The translations under genes and the position numbers were made by a program. From positions 62,001 to 126,000 of the forward strand of contig NZ_QEQL01000006.1 of NCBI RefSeq assembly GCF_003097135.1: DNA of 64,000 bases, read 5' to 3'. This document shows, piece by piece, positions 24,387 through 35,214 of this stretch. Position 1 is the stretch's first letter, and each line of letters begins with the position of its first letter. The notes beneath the pieces are model-generated. The model did not search any database. It saw only the letters and a program-made list of their open reading frames with translations, and was not told the DNA's origin. Origin of the DNA: Pseudomonas sp. URIL14HWK12:I12 (lineage in GTDB: Bacteria; Pseudomonadota; Gammaproteobacteria; Pseudomonadales; Pseudomonadaceae).

Positions 24387-25608
24387 CGACGGCCTCGCTG
24401 CGCACCTGCACATGCAACGCACGGCCTGCGCCCAAACCAAAGCCGATCGCGAGCACGCCAATCACGGCGAACAACCACCCCACCGCACTCCAGCCGCCGG
24501 TCCAGTCGTGAATGACCCCCACCAGCAAAGGCCCCAGGGACGCCAGCGTATAACCAACCCCCTGCGCCATGCCCGACAGCGCCGAGGCGACATGGGCATC
24601 GCTGGCGCGCAGCACGATCAAGCTCAAGGCCACTGCGAACATAGCACCCTGCCCCAGCCCCAATAGCACCGCCCAGCCCCAAAGCCCGCCCAGAGGGGCG
24701 TAAAGGCAGCCAAACAGGCCCGCCAGCGTCAGGCACATCACCACAACCACCGCCAGGCGCTGGTCTCGCCCACGGGTTGCCAGCCAGGGGGCTGTGAGCG
24801 AGCTGGCCATCTGCACCAGGATCGACACTGAAGTCACCAGGCCTGCTTGCTCTGGCGACAACCCGCGCGCCACCAAAATCGACGGCAGCCAGCCGAAAAC
24901 GATGTACGCCAGCGAAGACTGCGAGCCCATGTACAGCGTCACCTGCCAGGCCAGGCGGTCACGCAGCAAGCCGCGCACCTGGAAACGCCCGCGATGTGCC
25001 TGGCCGTGCCGGCGGGTATGCGGCCACCAGGCCAGTGCCGCCACCACCACCGGCACTACCCAGAAACCCAGGCCGAAACGCCAGCTGCCACCACTGGCGT
25101 GGGCCAGCGGCACGCTTGCACCGGCAGCCAGGGCCGCGCCCATGCACAGCGCCATGGTGTACACACCGGTCAAGGTGCCGGCATGCTGCGGAAAGTCGCG
25201 CTTGACGATACCCGGCAGCAACACCCCGATCACGCCGATGCTGGCGCCGCTGACCAGGCTGCCCGCAAACAAACCTAGGGGGCCGGCCAGCGTACGCAGC
25301 AAAATGCCCAACCCCAGGCAGCACAGCACCACCAGCACCACCCGCTCGGCACCGAAGCGCCGCGCCAGCCCTGGCGCCAAGGGCGCGAACAGCCCCAGGC
25401 ACAGCACCGGCAAGGTGGTCAGCAAGCCCGCACTGGCGCCTGACAACCCCAGTTCGGTAGTCACCTGCCCCAACAGCGGGGCTAGGCTCGACAACGCAGG
25501 GCGCAGGTTCAGTGCCACGAGCACCAGCCCAACCAGCAACCAGGCGGGGCTGAACTTCGGGGCCAGCGGCGTATCGGCAGGCGGGGTTTCGCGCAAAGGG
25601 GCAGTCAT
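24379..25608 (-). CDS. MFS transporter, CynX/NimT type
   Basis: A 409-residue inner-membrane protein with about twelve hydrophobic spans. The first loop motif ([40 protein letters not shown]) identifies the CynX/NimT branch of the major facilitator superfamily, which includes cyanate and 2-nitroimidazole transporters. The substrate here cannot be told. It starts 26 bp after a GntR regulator, which probably controls it. Confidence 0.88.
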   Translation of the reverse strand: MTAPLRETPPADTPLAPKFSPAWLLVGLVLVALNLRPALSSLAPLLGQVTTELGLSGASAGLLTTLPVLCLGLFAPLAPGLARRFGAERVVLVVLCCLGLGILLRTLAGPLGLFAGSLVSGASIGVIGVLLPGIVKRDFPQHAGTLTGVYTMALCMGAALAAGASVPLAHASGGSWRFGLGFWVVPVVVAALAWWPHTRRHGQAHRGRFQVRGLLRDRLAWQVTLYMGSQSSLAYIVFGWLPSILVARGLSPEQAGLVTSVSILVQMASSLTAPWLATRGRDQRLAVVVVMCLTLAGLFGCLYAPLGGLWGWAVLLGLGQGAMFAVALSLIVLRASDAHVASALSGMAQGVGYTLASLGPLLVGVIHDWTGGWSAVGWLFAVIGVLAIGFGLGAGRALHVQVRSEAVGA

Positions 25609-25634
25609 GGGCAGGGGCTCTCAGGTCAGAGGTT

Positions 25635-26297
25635 TCAGTGGTCTGTGCCACTGTCGATCAGTTCACGGCACAGGCGTGCGGCCTTAGCTCCGTCGCGGGC
25701 CTCGACCGCATCGACCATACCGGCGTGCAGGTCGAAAATGGATTGCTCGCGCTGCCGCGGATGCAGCGTCAGGCGCAGCGAGCCCGCCACCACCTGCGAG
25801 AAATAACGATAGAGCTGGCTCAGCATCGGATTGTGGGCGGCGTCTACCAGGCGCTGGTGGAACACCATGTCGCAGGCGATGTAACGCTCCAGGTCGCGGT
25901 GGTAGTGCTCGCCACTGTTGGCCAGGGCCGCTCGCAGTGCAGCAAGGTCATCGGCCGTGCGCCGGGTACAGGCCAGCATGATCGCCTCGACCTCGATGAT
26001 ACGGCGGGTTTCACGGGCCTGGTCGAGGGTGCAGCCCGACATCGCCTTGAGCGCCTCCGACGGGTCGGCACGCCCGCGAAGGTAACTGCCGTCACCCTGG
26101 CGGATTTCGATCAACCCGCTGAACGCCAGCACACGCATGGCTTCGCGGACGGTATTGCGGCTTATGCCCAACTCCAGCGCCAGCTCCGGTTCGGTGGGCA
26201 ACCGCTCGCCGACGGCCCAGTGGCCTTGTGCGATGCGCTCGCGTAATCGCTCAAGGGCCTGGTCGACCAGCGAGCGTTTGAGAAGAGGTTCGGGCAT
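25635..26297 (-). CDS. GntR/FadR-type transcriptional regulator
   Basis: A 220-residue regulator with an N-terminal winged helix (ERLPTEPELALELGISRNTVREAMRVLAFSGLIEIRQGDGSYL) and an FCD ligand-binding domain (REFRRIIEVEA-like block written here as RETRRIIEVEA, then a DMVFHQRLVDAAHNPML metal-site segment). The ATG at 26297 has GGA about 9 bp upstream; a TTG at 26306 is the alternative. First gene of a leftward set with the MFS transporter, so a local repressor role is likely. Confidence 0.9.
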   Translation of the reverse strand: MPEPLLKRSLVDQALERLRERIAQGHWAVGERLPTEPELALELGISRNTVREAMRVLAFSGLIEIRQGDGSYLRGRADPSEALKAMSGCTLDQARETRRIIEVEAIMLACTRRTADDLAALRAALANSGEHYHRDLERYIACDMVFHQRLVDAAHNPMLSQLYRYFSQVVAGSLRLTLHPRQREQSIFDLHAGMVDAVEARDGAKAARLCRELIDSGTDH

Positions 26298-26334
26298 TTC
26301 GTCCAATCATCGGATGAATAGGCTCGAAAGCATA

Positions 26335-26374
26335 AGCGCGTGTGCACCGGGCCGCAACCCGGTACCCACGCGCT
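26335..26374 (-). terminator. stem-loop ending the aap operon
   Basis: AGCGCGTG (26335-26342) pairs with CACGCGCT (26367-26374) around an inner ACCGGG/CCCGGT stem. It begins 7 bp past the aapP stop on the minus strand and is followed there by a T-rich TTATGCTTT. It separates aapP from the gntR gene, whose start is 37 bp further on. Confidence 0.65.
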
Positions 26375-26381
26375 GTGGGGG

Positions 26382-27140
26382 TTAGTGCAGGATCTGACCC
26401 AGGAACAACTTGGTGCGCTCGTTCTGCGGCCGGTCGAAGAAGTCGTCAGGCTTGGCCTGCTCGACGATCTCGCCTTTGTCCATGAAGATCACGCGGTCGG
26501 CCACGGTGCGGGCAAAGCCCATTTCGTGAGTCACGCACAGCATGGTCATGCCGTCTTTGGCCAGGCCCACCATGGTGTCGAGCACCTCCTTGACCATTTC
26601 CGGGTCCAGCGCCGAGGTGGGCTCGTCGAACAGCATGATCTTGGGCTTCATGCACAGCGCACGCGCGATAGCCACGCGTTGCTGCTGGCCACCGGAAAGC
26701 TGGCCTGGGTATTTGTTGGCCTGCTCGGGGATGCGCACGCGCTGCAGGTAGTGCATGGCGATCTCCTCGGCCTCCTTCTTCGGCATCTTGCGCACCCACA
26801 TCGGCGCCAGGGTGCAGTTCTGCAAGATGGTCAGGTGCGGGAACAGGTTGAAGTGCTGAAACACCATGCCCACTTCGCGGCGCACGTTCTCGATCTGCTT
26901 GAGGTCGTCGGTCAGTTCGATGCCATCGACCACAATGCTGCCGCGCTGATGCTCTTCCAGGCGGTTGATGCAACGGATGGTGGTCGACTTGCCTGAGCCG
27001 GACGGCCCGCACAGCACGATGCGCTCGCCCTGGCGAACGTTCAGGTTGATGTCCTTGAGCACGTGGAACTGGCCGTACCACTTGTTCACACCATCCATGC
27101 GGATGATGCCTTCGGCGCCAGGCTGTTTGTTATCAGTCAT
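26382..27140 (-). CDS. aapP: general L-amino acid ABC transporter ATPase
   Basis: A 252-residue ATPase powering the AapQM permease. Walker A is GPSGSGKST, the ABC signature LSGGQQQR, Walker [13 protein letters not shown], and the switch H is in VTHEMG. A GGAGTG stands ahead of the ATG. It is the last gene of aapJ-Q-M-P, 12 bp after aapM, and a terminator-like hairpin follows. Confidence 0.93.
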   Translation of the reverse strand: MTDNKQPGAEGIIRMDGVNKWYGQFHVLKDINLNVRQGERIVLCGPSGSGKSTTIRCINRLEEHQRGSIVVDGIELTDDLKQIENVRREVGMVFQHFNLFPHLTILQNCTLAPMWVRKMPKKEAEEIAMHYLQRVRIPEQANKYPGQLSGGQQQRVAIARALCMKPKIMLFDEPTSALDPEMVKEVLDTMVGLAKDGMTMLCVTHEMGFARTVADRVIFMDKGEIVEQAKPDDFFDRPQNERTKLFLGQILH

Positions 27141-27152
27141 CTCAATTCACTC

Positions 27153-28250
27153 CTAACGCTTGTGGCCAGTGTCCAGCTTGCGCTCCAGGTACTGGGAGTA
27201 GCGGGACATGCCGAAACAGAAGATCCAGAACACCAGGGCAGCGAATGCGTAGCCCTCGGTGGCCATGCCGAGCCATTTAGGGTCGGCGGAAGCTTGTTTG
27301 ACGCTGTTGAGCAACTCGAACAAGCCCACGATGTAGACCAGCGAGGTGTCCTTGAACAGCGCGATGAAGGTGTTTACCAGCCCTGGAATGGTCATCTTCA
27401 GGGCCTGAGGCAGGATCACCAGCCCCATGCTCCGCCAGTAACCCAGCGCCATGGCCGAAGCCGCTTCATACTGGCCCTTTGGAATGGCCTGCATGCCGCC
27501 TCGCACCACTTCTGCCACGTAGGCAGACTCGAACAGGATGATGCCAATCAGCGCCCGCAGCAGCTTGTCGAAGCTCATGCCCTCGGGCAGGAACAACGGC
27601 AGCATCACCGAGGCCATGAACAGCACCGTGATCAACGGCACGCCACGCCAGAACTCGATGAAGGTCACGCAGACCACCTTCACCGCCGGCAGCTTGGAGC
27701 GCCGCCCCAACGCCAGCAGGATGCCCAGGGGCAAGGCGCCAGCGATGCCGACCACGGCCAGGATCAGGTTGAGTGTCAGGCCGCCCCATGCCGAGGTGGG
27801 CACATGCTCAAGGCCCAGCACACCGCCCGACAACAGGAAGAAAGCGACAATCGGATAGAGCACGATGAAGGCAATGCCGTACTTCGCTTTGGGCGTGAAC
27901 TGCCGCACGAAAAGCGGTGCCACCCCGACAATGGCCAACAGCACAGTCAGGTCTACCCGCCAACGTAGCTCGGGAGGGTAGTAGCCGTAGATGAACTGGC
28001 CGAAGCGCTGCTCGATGAACAGCCAGCAGGCGTCACCTCCGGTGCATTGTTCGCGGGTATCGCCCAGCCAGGTGGCGTCGAAGATCGCCCAGCTCAGCAG
28101 TGGCGGCACGATCAACCAGATCAGGTAGATCGCCAGCAGCGACATCAGGGTGTTGAACCAGCTGGAGAACAGGTTGTTGCGAAGCCACGCCACAGGGCCA
28201 AAGGTCTTGGCCGGTGGCGGCAGGTCAGGCTTGAATTGATGGGTGCTCAT
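27153..28250 (-). CDS. aapM: general L-amino acid ABC transporter permease AapM
   Basis: A 365-residue integral membrane permease, longer than His-type permeases because of an N-terminal extension, which is typical of AapM. The EAA-type loop is in YEAASAMALGYWRSMGLVILPQALK. Hydrophobic spans are spread over the whole length. It lies 10 bp after aapQ and 12 bp before aapP. Confidence 0.92.
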   Translation of the reverse strand: MSTHQFKPDLPPPAKTFGPVAWLRNNLFSSWFNTLMSLLAIYLIWLIVPPLLSWAIFDATWLGDTREQCTGGDACWLFIEQRFGQFIYGYYPPELRWRVDLTVLLAIVGVAPLFVRQFTPKAKYGIAFIVLYPIVAFFLLSGGVLGLEHVPTSAWGGLTLNLILAVVGIAGALPLGILLALGRRSKLPAVKVVCVTFIEFWRGVPLITVLFMASVMLPLFLPEGMSFDKLLRALIGIILFESAYVAEVVRGGMQAIPKGQYEAASAMALGYWRSMGLVILPQALKMTIPGLVNTFIALFKDTSLVYIVGLFELLNSVKQASADPKWLGMATEGYAFAALVFWIFCFGMSRYSQYLERKLDTGHKR

Positions 28251-28260
28251 GCGCGTGTCC

Positions 28261-29439
28261 TCACCGCTCGATCAGCGCAATGCGCTTGTTGTACCAGTTC
28301 ATCAGCAAGGAAATGCTGATACTGATCGCCAGGTACACCGTCATGGTGATTGCCATTACCTCAGGCGCCTGGCCGGTCTGGTTGAGCACCGTGCCGGAAA
28401 ACAGCGAAACCATTTCCGGGTAGCCCACCGCCGCAGCCAGCGACGAGTTCTTCATCAGGTTCAGGTACTGGCTGGTCAGCGGCGGCACGATCACCCGCAA
28501 GGCTTGCGGGATGATGACCTTGCGCAAGGTCGGCCCATTGCGCAGGCCCAGCGAGTGGGCCGCTTCGCTCTGGCCATGGCTGACCGAGCGAATACCGGAG
28601 CGAACGATCTCGGCGATGAACGCTGCGGTATAGATCGACAGCGACAGCACCACCGCCAGCAGCTCGGGAATCAGCACCCAGCCACCGGTGAAGTTGAAGC
28701 CCCGAAGCTCTGGAACATCCCAGTGGACAGGGGCGCCGAACACCAGGACCGACAGCCCCGGCAGCACGATCAGGATGGCAAGCCCTACCCAGAATTTATG
28801 GAACGGCTGGCCGGTTTCATCGAAGCGCTTGTTAGCCCACTTGGCCATCAGCACCACCCCGACTACCGCCAACACCACTGCAACCAGAAAGGCACGCATG
28901 CCTTCGGCGGGCACCGCACCGGGCATGTTCAGCCCCCGGGCACTGACGAAGAACAGGTCCATGAAGCTGTGCGCCTGGCGTGGGCCGGGCAGGCTGAGAA
29001 AAATTGCGAAGTACCAGAAGAGGATCTGCAGCAACGGGGGAATGTTGCGGAAGGTCTCGATGTACACCGTGGCCAGCTTGTTGATCAGCCAGTTCTTCGA
29101 CAGCCGTGCCACCCCGAGGGTAAAACCGAGCAAGGTCGCCAGCACGATGCCGATGACGCTCACCAACAAGGTGTTGAGGATGCCGATCACCAGGACACGG
29201 GAATACGTATCGGCCTCGGTGTAGTCGATCAGGTGCTGAGCGATACCGAAGCCGGCAGAGTTCTGGAAAAAGCCAAAGCCGGAGGTGATGCCCCGGTGTT
29301 GCTGGTTGACCTGCATGTTGTGAAACAGGTACCAGCCGATGCCGATCACCAGAACGACAGTGAGAATCTGGAATATCCAGGCTCGCGCACGCGGGTCGGT
29401 CAGCAAAGAACCTTTAGGTGCGCCAGATGTGTTATGCAT
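28261..29439 (-). CDS. aapQ: general L-amino acid ABC transporter permease AapQ
   Basis: A 392-residue partner permease; it has the loop QSEAAHSLGLRNGPTLRKVIIPQALRVIVPPLTSQYLN. The ATG at 29439 (MHNTSGAPKGSLL) is taken because the frame upstream shows no family similarity. It follows aapJ after 148 bp that contain a strong stem-loop, a common way to keep the binding-protein message more abundant than the permeases. Confidence 0.92.
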   Translation of the reverse strand: MHNTSGAPKGSLLTDPRARAWIFQILTVVLVIGIGWYLFHNMQVNQQHRGITSGFGFFQNSAGFGIAQHLIDYTEADTYSRVLVIGILNTLLVSVIGIVLATLLGFTLGVARLSKNWLINKLATVYIETFRNIPPLLQILFWYFAIFLSLPGPRQAHSFMDLFFVSARGLNMPGAVPAEGMRAFLVAVVLAVVGVVLMAKWANKRFDETGQPFHKFWVGLAILIVLPGLSVLVFGAPVHWDVPELRGFNFTGGWVLIPELLAVVLSLSIYTAAFIAEIVRSGIRSVSHGQSEAAHSLGLRNGPTLRKVIIPQALRVIVPPLTSQYLNLMKNSSLAAAVGYPEMVSLFSGTVLNQTGQAPEVMAITMTVYLAISISISLLMNWYNKRIALIER

Positions 29440-29551
29440 GGGATGCCCCGACGAATATGTATCAAAACTAGAGCAAGCGAAAACAGCAAGGCAGGGCACG
29501 GCCAATGGGCCGCATCCCTGCGCCTGCTTTCAGTCGATTTCGATTACCCGT

Positions 29552-29580
29552 ACCAGCGCGCGACGGTGCCGCGCGCTGGT
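29552..29580 (-). other. aapJ-aapQ intercistronic stem-loop
   Basis: A perfect 10-bp GC-rich inverted repeat, ACCAGCGCGC and GCGCGCTGGT, with a 9-nt loop, starts 7 bp beyond the aapJ stop. No T-run follows on the minus strand, so mRNA stabilisation or partial attenuation is more likely than full termination. Confidence 0.75.
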
Positions 29581-29587
29581 GGAGGCA

Positions 29588-30616
29588 TCAACGCACGGGC
29601 GGTGCGTACTGGATGCCGCCGTTCTTCCACAGGGCATTCATGCCGCGGTCGATTTCCAGCGGTGTGCCTTTGCCGAGGTTGCGCTCGAAGATTTCGCCGT
29701 AGTTACCCACCTGCTTGACGATCTGCACCATCCAGTCTTTGGGCAGTTGCAGGTCCTTGCCGAACTCGCCGTCAGCACCGAGCATGCGGCGCACGTCAGG
29801 GTTGGTGCTGCTCTTGGCCATTTCTTCGACGTTCTTCGAGGTGATACCGGCTTCTTCGGCATCGACCATGGCGAACAGCGACCACTTGACCACGTTCAGC
29901 CACTCGTCGTCACCCTTGCGCACCAGCGGGCCCAGAGGCTCCTTGGAGATGGTCTCGGGCATTACGACGTAATCAGTAGGCTTGGACAGCTTGGAGCGTT
30001 GTGCGTACAGCTGCGATTTATCAGAGGTCAGCACATCGCAACGGCCGCTTTCAAGCGACTTGGCGCTTTCGTCGGAGGTTTCGAAGGTGATGGGGGTGTA
30101 CTTGAGGTTATTGGCGCGGAAGTAGTCAGAGACGTTCAGCTCGGTGGTGGTGCCCGCCTGGATGCAGATGGTGGCGCCATCGAGTTCCTTGGCACTGGAA
30201 ACGCCGAGTTTCTTGCTTACCAGGAAGCCTTGGCCGTCATAGTAGGTGACACCTGCGAAGATCAGGCCCATGCCCGCATCGCGAGAGCTGGTCCAGGTGG
30301 TGTTACGCGAAAGCACGTCGATTTCGCCCGATTGCAGGGCAGTGAAGCGCTCCTTGGCGTTCAGCTGGCTGAACTTGACCTTGCTGGCGTCACCGAATAC
30401 CGCTGCGGCGACCGCACGGCAGACATCGGCATCGATACCGACGATCTTGCCCGAAGCGTCTGGAACGGAGAAGCCCGGAAGGCCATCGCTGACGCCGCAC
30501 TGGACGAAGCCCTTTTTCTTCACGCTGTCCAGGGTGGCCCCTGCCTGAGCCATGCCGCTTGCGCCGAAGGCGACTGCGACGGCCAGTACTGCCAGGGTGG
30601 ATTTCAACATCTTCAT
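29588..30616 (-). CDS. aapJ: periplasmic general L-amino acid binding protein
   Basis: A 342-residue periplasmic substrate-binding protein of the ABC polar amino acid family. The signal peptide is MKMLKSTLAVLAVAVAFGASGMAQA (cleavage near residue 25), and the mature part starts GATLDSVKKKGFVQCGVSDG. The AapJ length and the neighbouring aapQMP make a general amino-acid uptake system with broad L-amino-acid specificity likely. First gene of the operon. Confidence 0.93.
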   Translation of the reverse strand: MKMLKSTLAVLAVAVAFGASGMAQAGATLDSVKKKGFVQCGVSDGLPGFSVPDASGKIVGIDADVCRAVAAAVFGDASKVKFSQLNAKERFTALQSGEIDVLSRNTTWTSSRDAGMGLIFAGVTYYDGQGFLVSKKLGVSSAKELDGATICIQAGTTTELNVSDYFRANNLKYTPITFETSDESAKSLESGRCDVLTSDKSQLYAQRSKLSKPTDYVVMPETISKEPLGPLVRKGDDEWLNVVKWSLFAMVDAEEAGITSKNVEEMAKSSTNPDVRRMLGADGEFGKDLQLPKDWMVQIVKQVGNYGEIFERNLGKGTPLEIDRGMNALWKNGGIQYAPPVR

Positions 30617-31738
<1,122 letters not shown>

Positions 31739-31825
31739 CGCCATGCAGGGTGCGGCACTACGCTGCGCCCGGTTCTTGCATTACACTGCCCGGCGTACAT
31801 TCCTTAACCAATCGATGAGAAGACC

Positions 31826-33250
<1,425 letters not shown>

Positions 33251-33266
33251 CGCCTCAGAGCGAGCC

Positions 33267-33707
33267 CTAGAGAAACCGGCCAGCATGGTCCGGGCTGGGT
33301 ACCATGCAGCTGGAGTGCTTGCCGAACCACCGGTAGCGATTGCGCGCGACGCGGTCATAGAGCCAGTCGCGCACTCCAAGTGGGCATAGCCGCAGCACGC
33401 GCAGCAGCGGCCAAGGCGCAGGCAAGCGGCTGACCACTTCGAAGAACGCCTCCGAGCGCACCCAGTAATGGCGGCCGTTGATCACCGCCATGGTGTCGAA
33501 GTCATTGAGGGGCAAACCTGCCCACTCGAGCAAAGCCTGCCCTTGCGGCGACTGCACCGCCGCCAGGCGTACGCGCCGGTGGTGGTCGTGGCGCATCAGG
33601 AATTTTGCCCAGCCATTGCAGAGCTTGCAGACGCCATCGAAGAGCACCACGGTTTCACCGGGTGCCAGTAGGGGGGCACATACAGGGCGAGTGAGAGATT
33701 CCGGCAT
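33267..33707 (-). CDS. DCC-family thiol-disulfide oxidoreductase-like protein (DUF393)
   Basis: A 146-residue protein with the family signature VLFDGVCKLCNGWAKFLMRHDHHRRVRLAAVQS; the DxxCxxC centre is intact. The later RSEAFFEVVSRL is also conserved. Family members are predicted thioredoxin-fold oxidoreductases, but no substrate is known. It ends 16 bp from rhlB's end on the opposite strand. Confidence 0.85.
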   Translation of the reverse strand: MPESLTRPVCAPLLAPGETVVLFDGVCKLCNGWAKFLMRHDHHRRVRLAAVQSPQGQALLEWAGLPLNDFDTMAVINGRHYWVRSEAFFEVVSRLPAPWPLLRVLRLCPLGVRDWLYDRVARNRYRWFGKHSSCMVPSPDHAGRFL

Positions 33708-33750
33708 TATGGCCTCTGAATTACGGCTAGGTTTTGCCAGGGGCCAGCCC

Positions 33751-34575
33751 CTAGTTGAGCAACGTCGCTATCGCCAGCACCACATACCAGAGCACTGCTG
33801 CCCGCTGCAGCAGAGACCACAGGGCATCCAGGCCCGCCACAGGCTGCTCGGGTTCTGCGCCAATGGCCAATTGGCCGGCCTGGCCCACCAGCTCACGGGC
33901 GCTGATGTACCAGTGCAGCAGCTCCTGAAGCATCAGGCGCATGACCGCAATGAAATTACCGACCAGGGCAAAGCTGGCACCCAGCAGCCGCGCGGGTAGC
34001 CAGTCCAGCGCATGGCGCAGCTGTGCGGCACGCTCCACCAGGGGGGCGTGACGGCTATGCTCGGCAACCAGCGCCACCAACCGATACCCCAACGCCATGA
34101 CAGGCCCCAGCAAGGCGTACCAGAACACGACGGTGAAAAAGCTTTCCAGCGCACGCCACAGCAGCCAGCCTTGCACCTGCTCGGCCAACTGCGCGGGGGT
34201 TTCAGCGCGCTCGCCGATATCGCGCTCGGCAACATGCAGGGCCGCGGTGTCGTCGCCACGGCGCCAGGCATCGCGTAGAGGCCCAAGCGCAGCTTTAAGG
34301 TCACCCCGGCCAAGGCTGTAGCCCAGCACAAGCAGGTGAACCGGCAGGGCCAGCAGGCCATAGCCAACCGGCTTGATCACCACCAGCAACAGCCCCAGCA
34401 CGGCCATCGGCACACCTGCCAGAATCAACAGTATCAGCCATGGCTCACGGGCCAGAGCAGGCATTCGCTCAAGGCGTGCCAGCTCGCCCAGCAGGAAGCC
34501 GTCGCGTTGCAGGCGCTGGCGCAGGGCCGAGAATTTCTCGATCCAGACAACGATCAGCAGCACCAGAAAAGTCAT
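33751..34575 (-). CDS. ampE: regulatory signalling membrane protein AmpE
   Basis: A 274-residue inner-membrane protein with about four hydrophobic spans (1-12, 47-80, 145-165, 255-274). AmpE is encoded with AmpD in enterobacteria and pseudomonads and is thought to support beta-lactamase signalling, though its biochemical role is not settled. The ATGA overlap with ampD (34572-34575) indicates coupled translation. Confidence 0.9.
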   Translation of the reverse strand: MTFLVLLIVVWIEKFSALRQRLQRDGFLLGELARLERMPALAREPWLILLILAGVPMAVLGLLLVVIKPVGYGLLALPVHLLVLGYSLGRGDLKAALGPLRDAWRRGDDTAALHVAERDIGERAETPAQLAEQVQGWLLWRALESFFTVVFWYALLGPVMALGYRLVALVAEHSRHAPLVERAAQLRHALDWLPARLLGASFALVGNFIAVMRLMLQELLHWYISARELVGQAGQLAIGAEPEQPVAGLDALWSLLQRAAVLWYVVLAIATLLN

Positions 34576-35147
34576 TGCCCCTCCCCTTCGAACACATCAG
34601 CGCGGTAGCGCACCCAATCGAAACAATTGCCAGGGTCCGTCTTGCGCCCCGGCGCGATATCGCTATGGCCTGTCACGCGGGCGGCATCGATGGCTGGAAA
34701 ACAGCGGATCAACTCAGCCGTCAGCACCTTCAGGCAATCATACTGGGCCTCGGTGAAAGGCAAGTCATCGGTTCCCTCCAGCTCGACCCCCAAGGAAAAG
34801 TCGTTGCAGCCTTCCCGCCCTTCGAAACGCGACACACCTGCATGCCAGGCGCGCTGATGACAGCCTACGAACTGGGTCAACGCGCCATCGCGCTCGATCA
34901 GAAAGTGCGCTGACACCCGCAGGTGCGCAATACCTTCGAAATAGGGATGCTCGGCAGGGTCAAGGCGGTTCTGAAACAGCGCCGCCGGCCGCCCGGTGCC
35001 AAACTGCCCTGGAGGAAGGCTGATGTTGTGAATCACCAACAACGACACTTCACCGCTGGGGCGTTCGTTGAAATTGGGAGAGGGGCAGTGCCGCGCGCCG
35101 TGGCACCAGCCCGTTTCGGGATCCAGCCGGATCGCCTGGGGAAGCAT
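34572..35147 (-). CDS. ampD: 1,6-anhydro-N-acetylmuramyl-L-alanine amidase AmpD
   Basis: Cytosolic zinc amidase that cleaves anhydro-muropeptides in cell-wall recycling; its loss derepresses AmpR-controlled beta-lactamase. The 191 residues have the Zn ligands in VIHNISLP and in GHSDIAPGRKTDPG. The start MLPQAIRLDPETGWCHGARH is typical. No ampC or ampR lies in the window. Confidence 0.94.
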   Translation of the reverse strand: MLPQAIRLDPETGWCHGARHCPSPNFNERPSGEVSLLVIHNISLPPGQFGTGRPAALFQNRLDPAEHPYFEGIAHLRVSAHFLIERDGALTQFVGCHQRAWHAGVSRFEGREGCNDFSLGVELEGTDDLPFTEAQYDCLKVLTAELIRCFPAIDAARVTGHSDIAPGRKTDPGNCFDWVRYRADVFEGEGQ

Positions 35148-35214
35148 AAACCGTCCTTGCCGTTAAACCGCGTTGCGCCCGAGTATGCCGCGCAAGGGCG
35201 GCATCATAAAGGGC

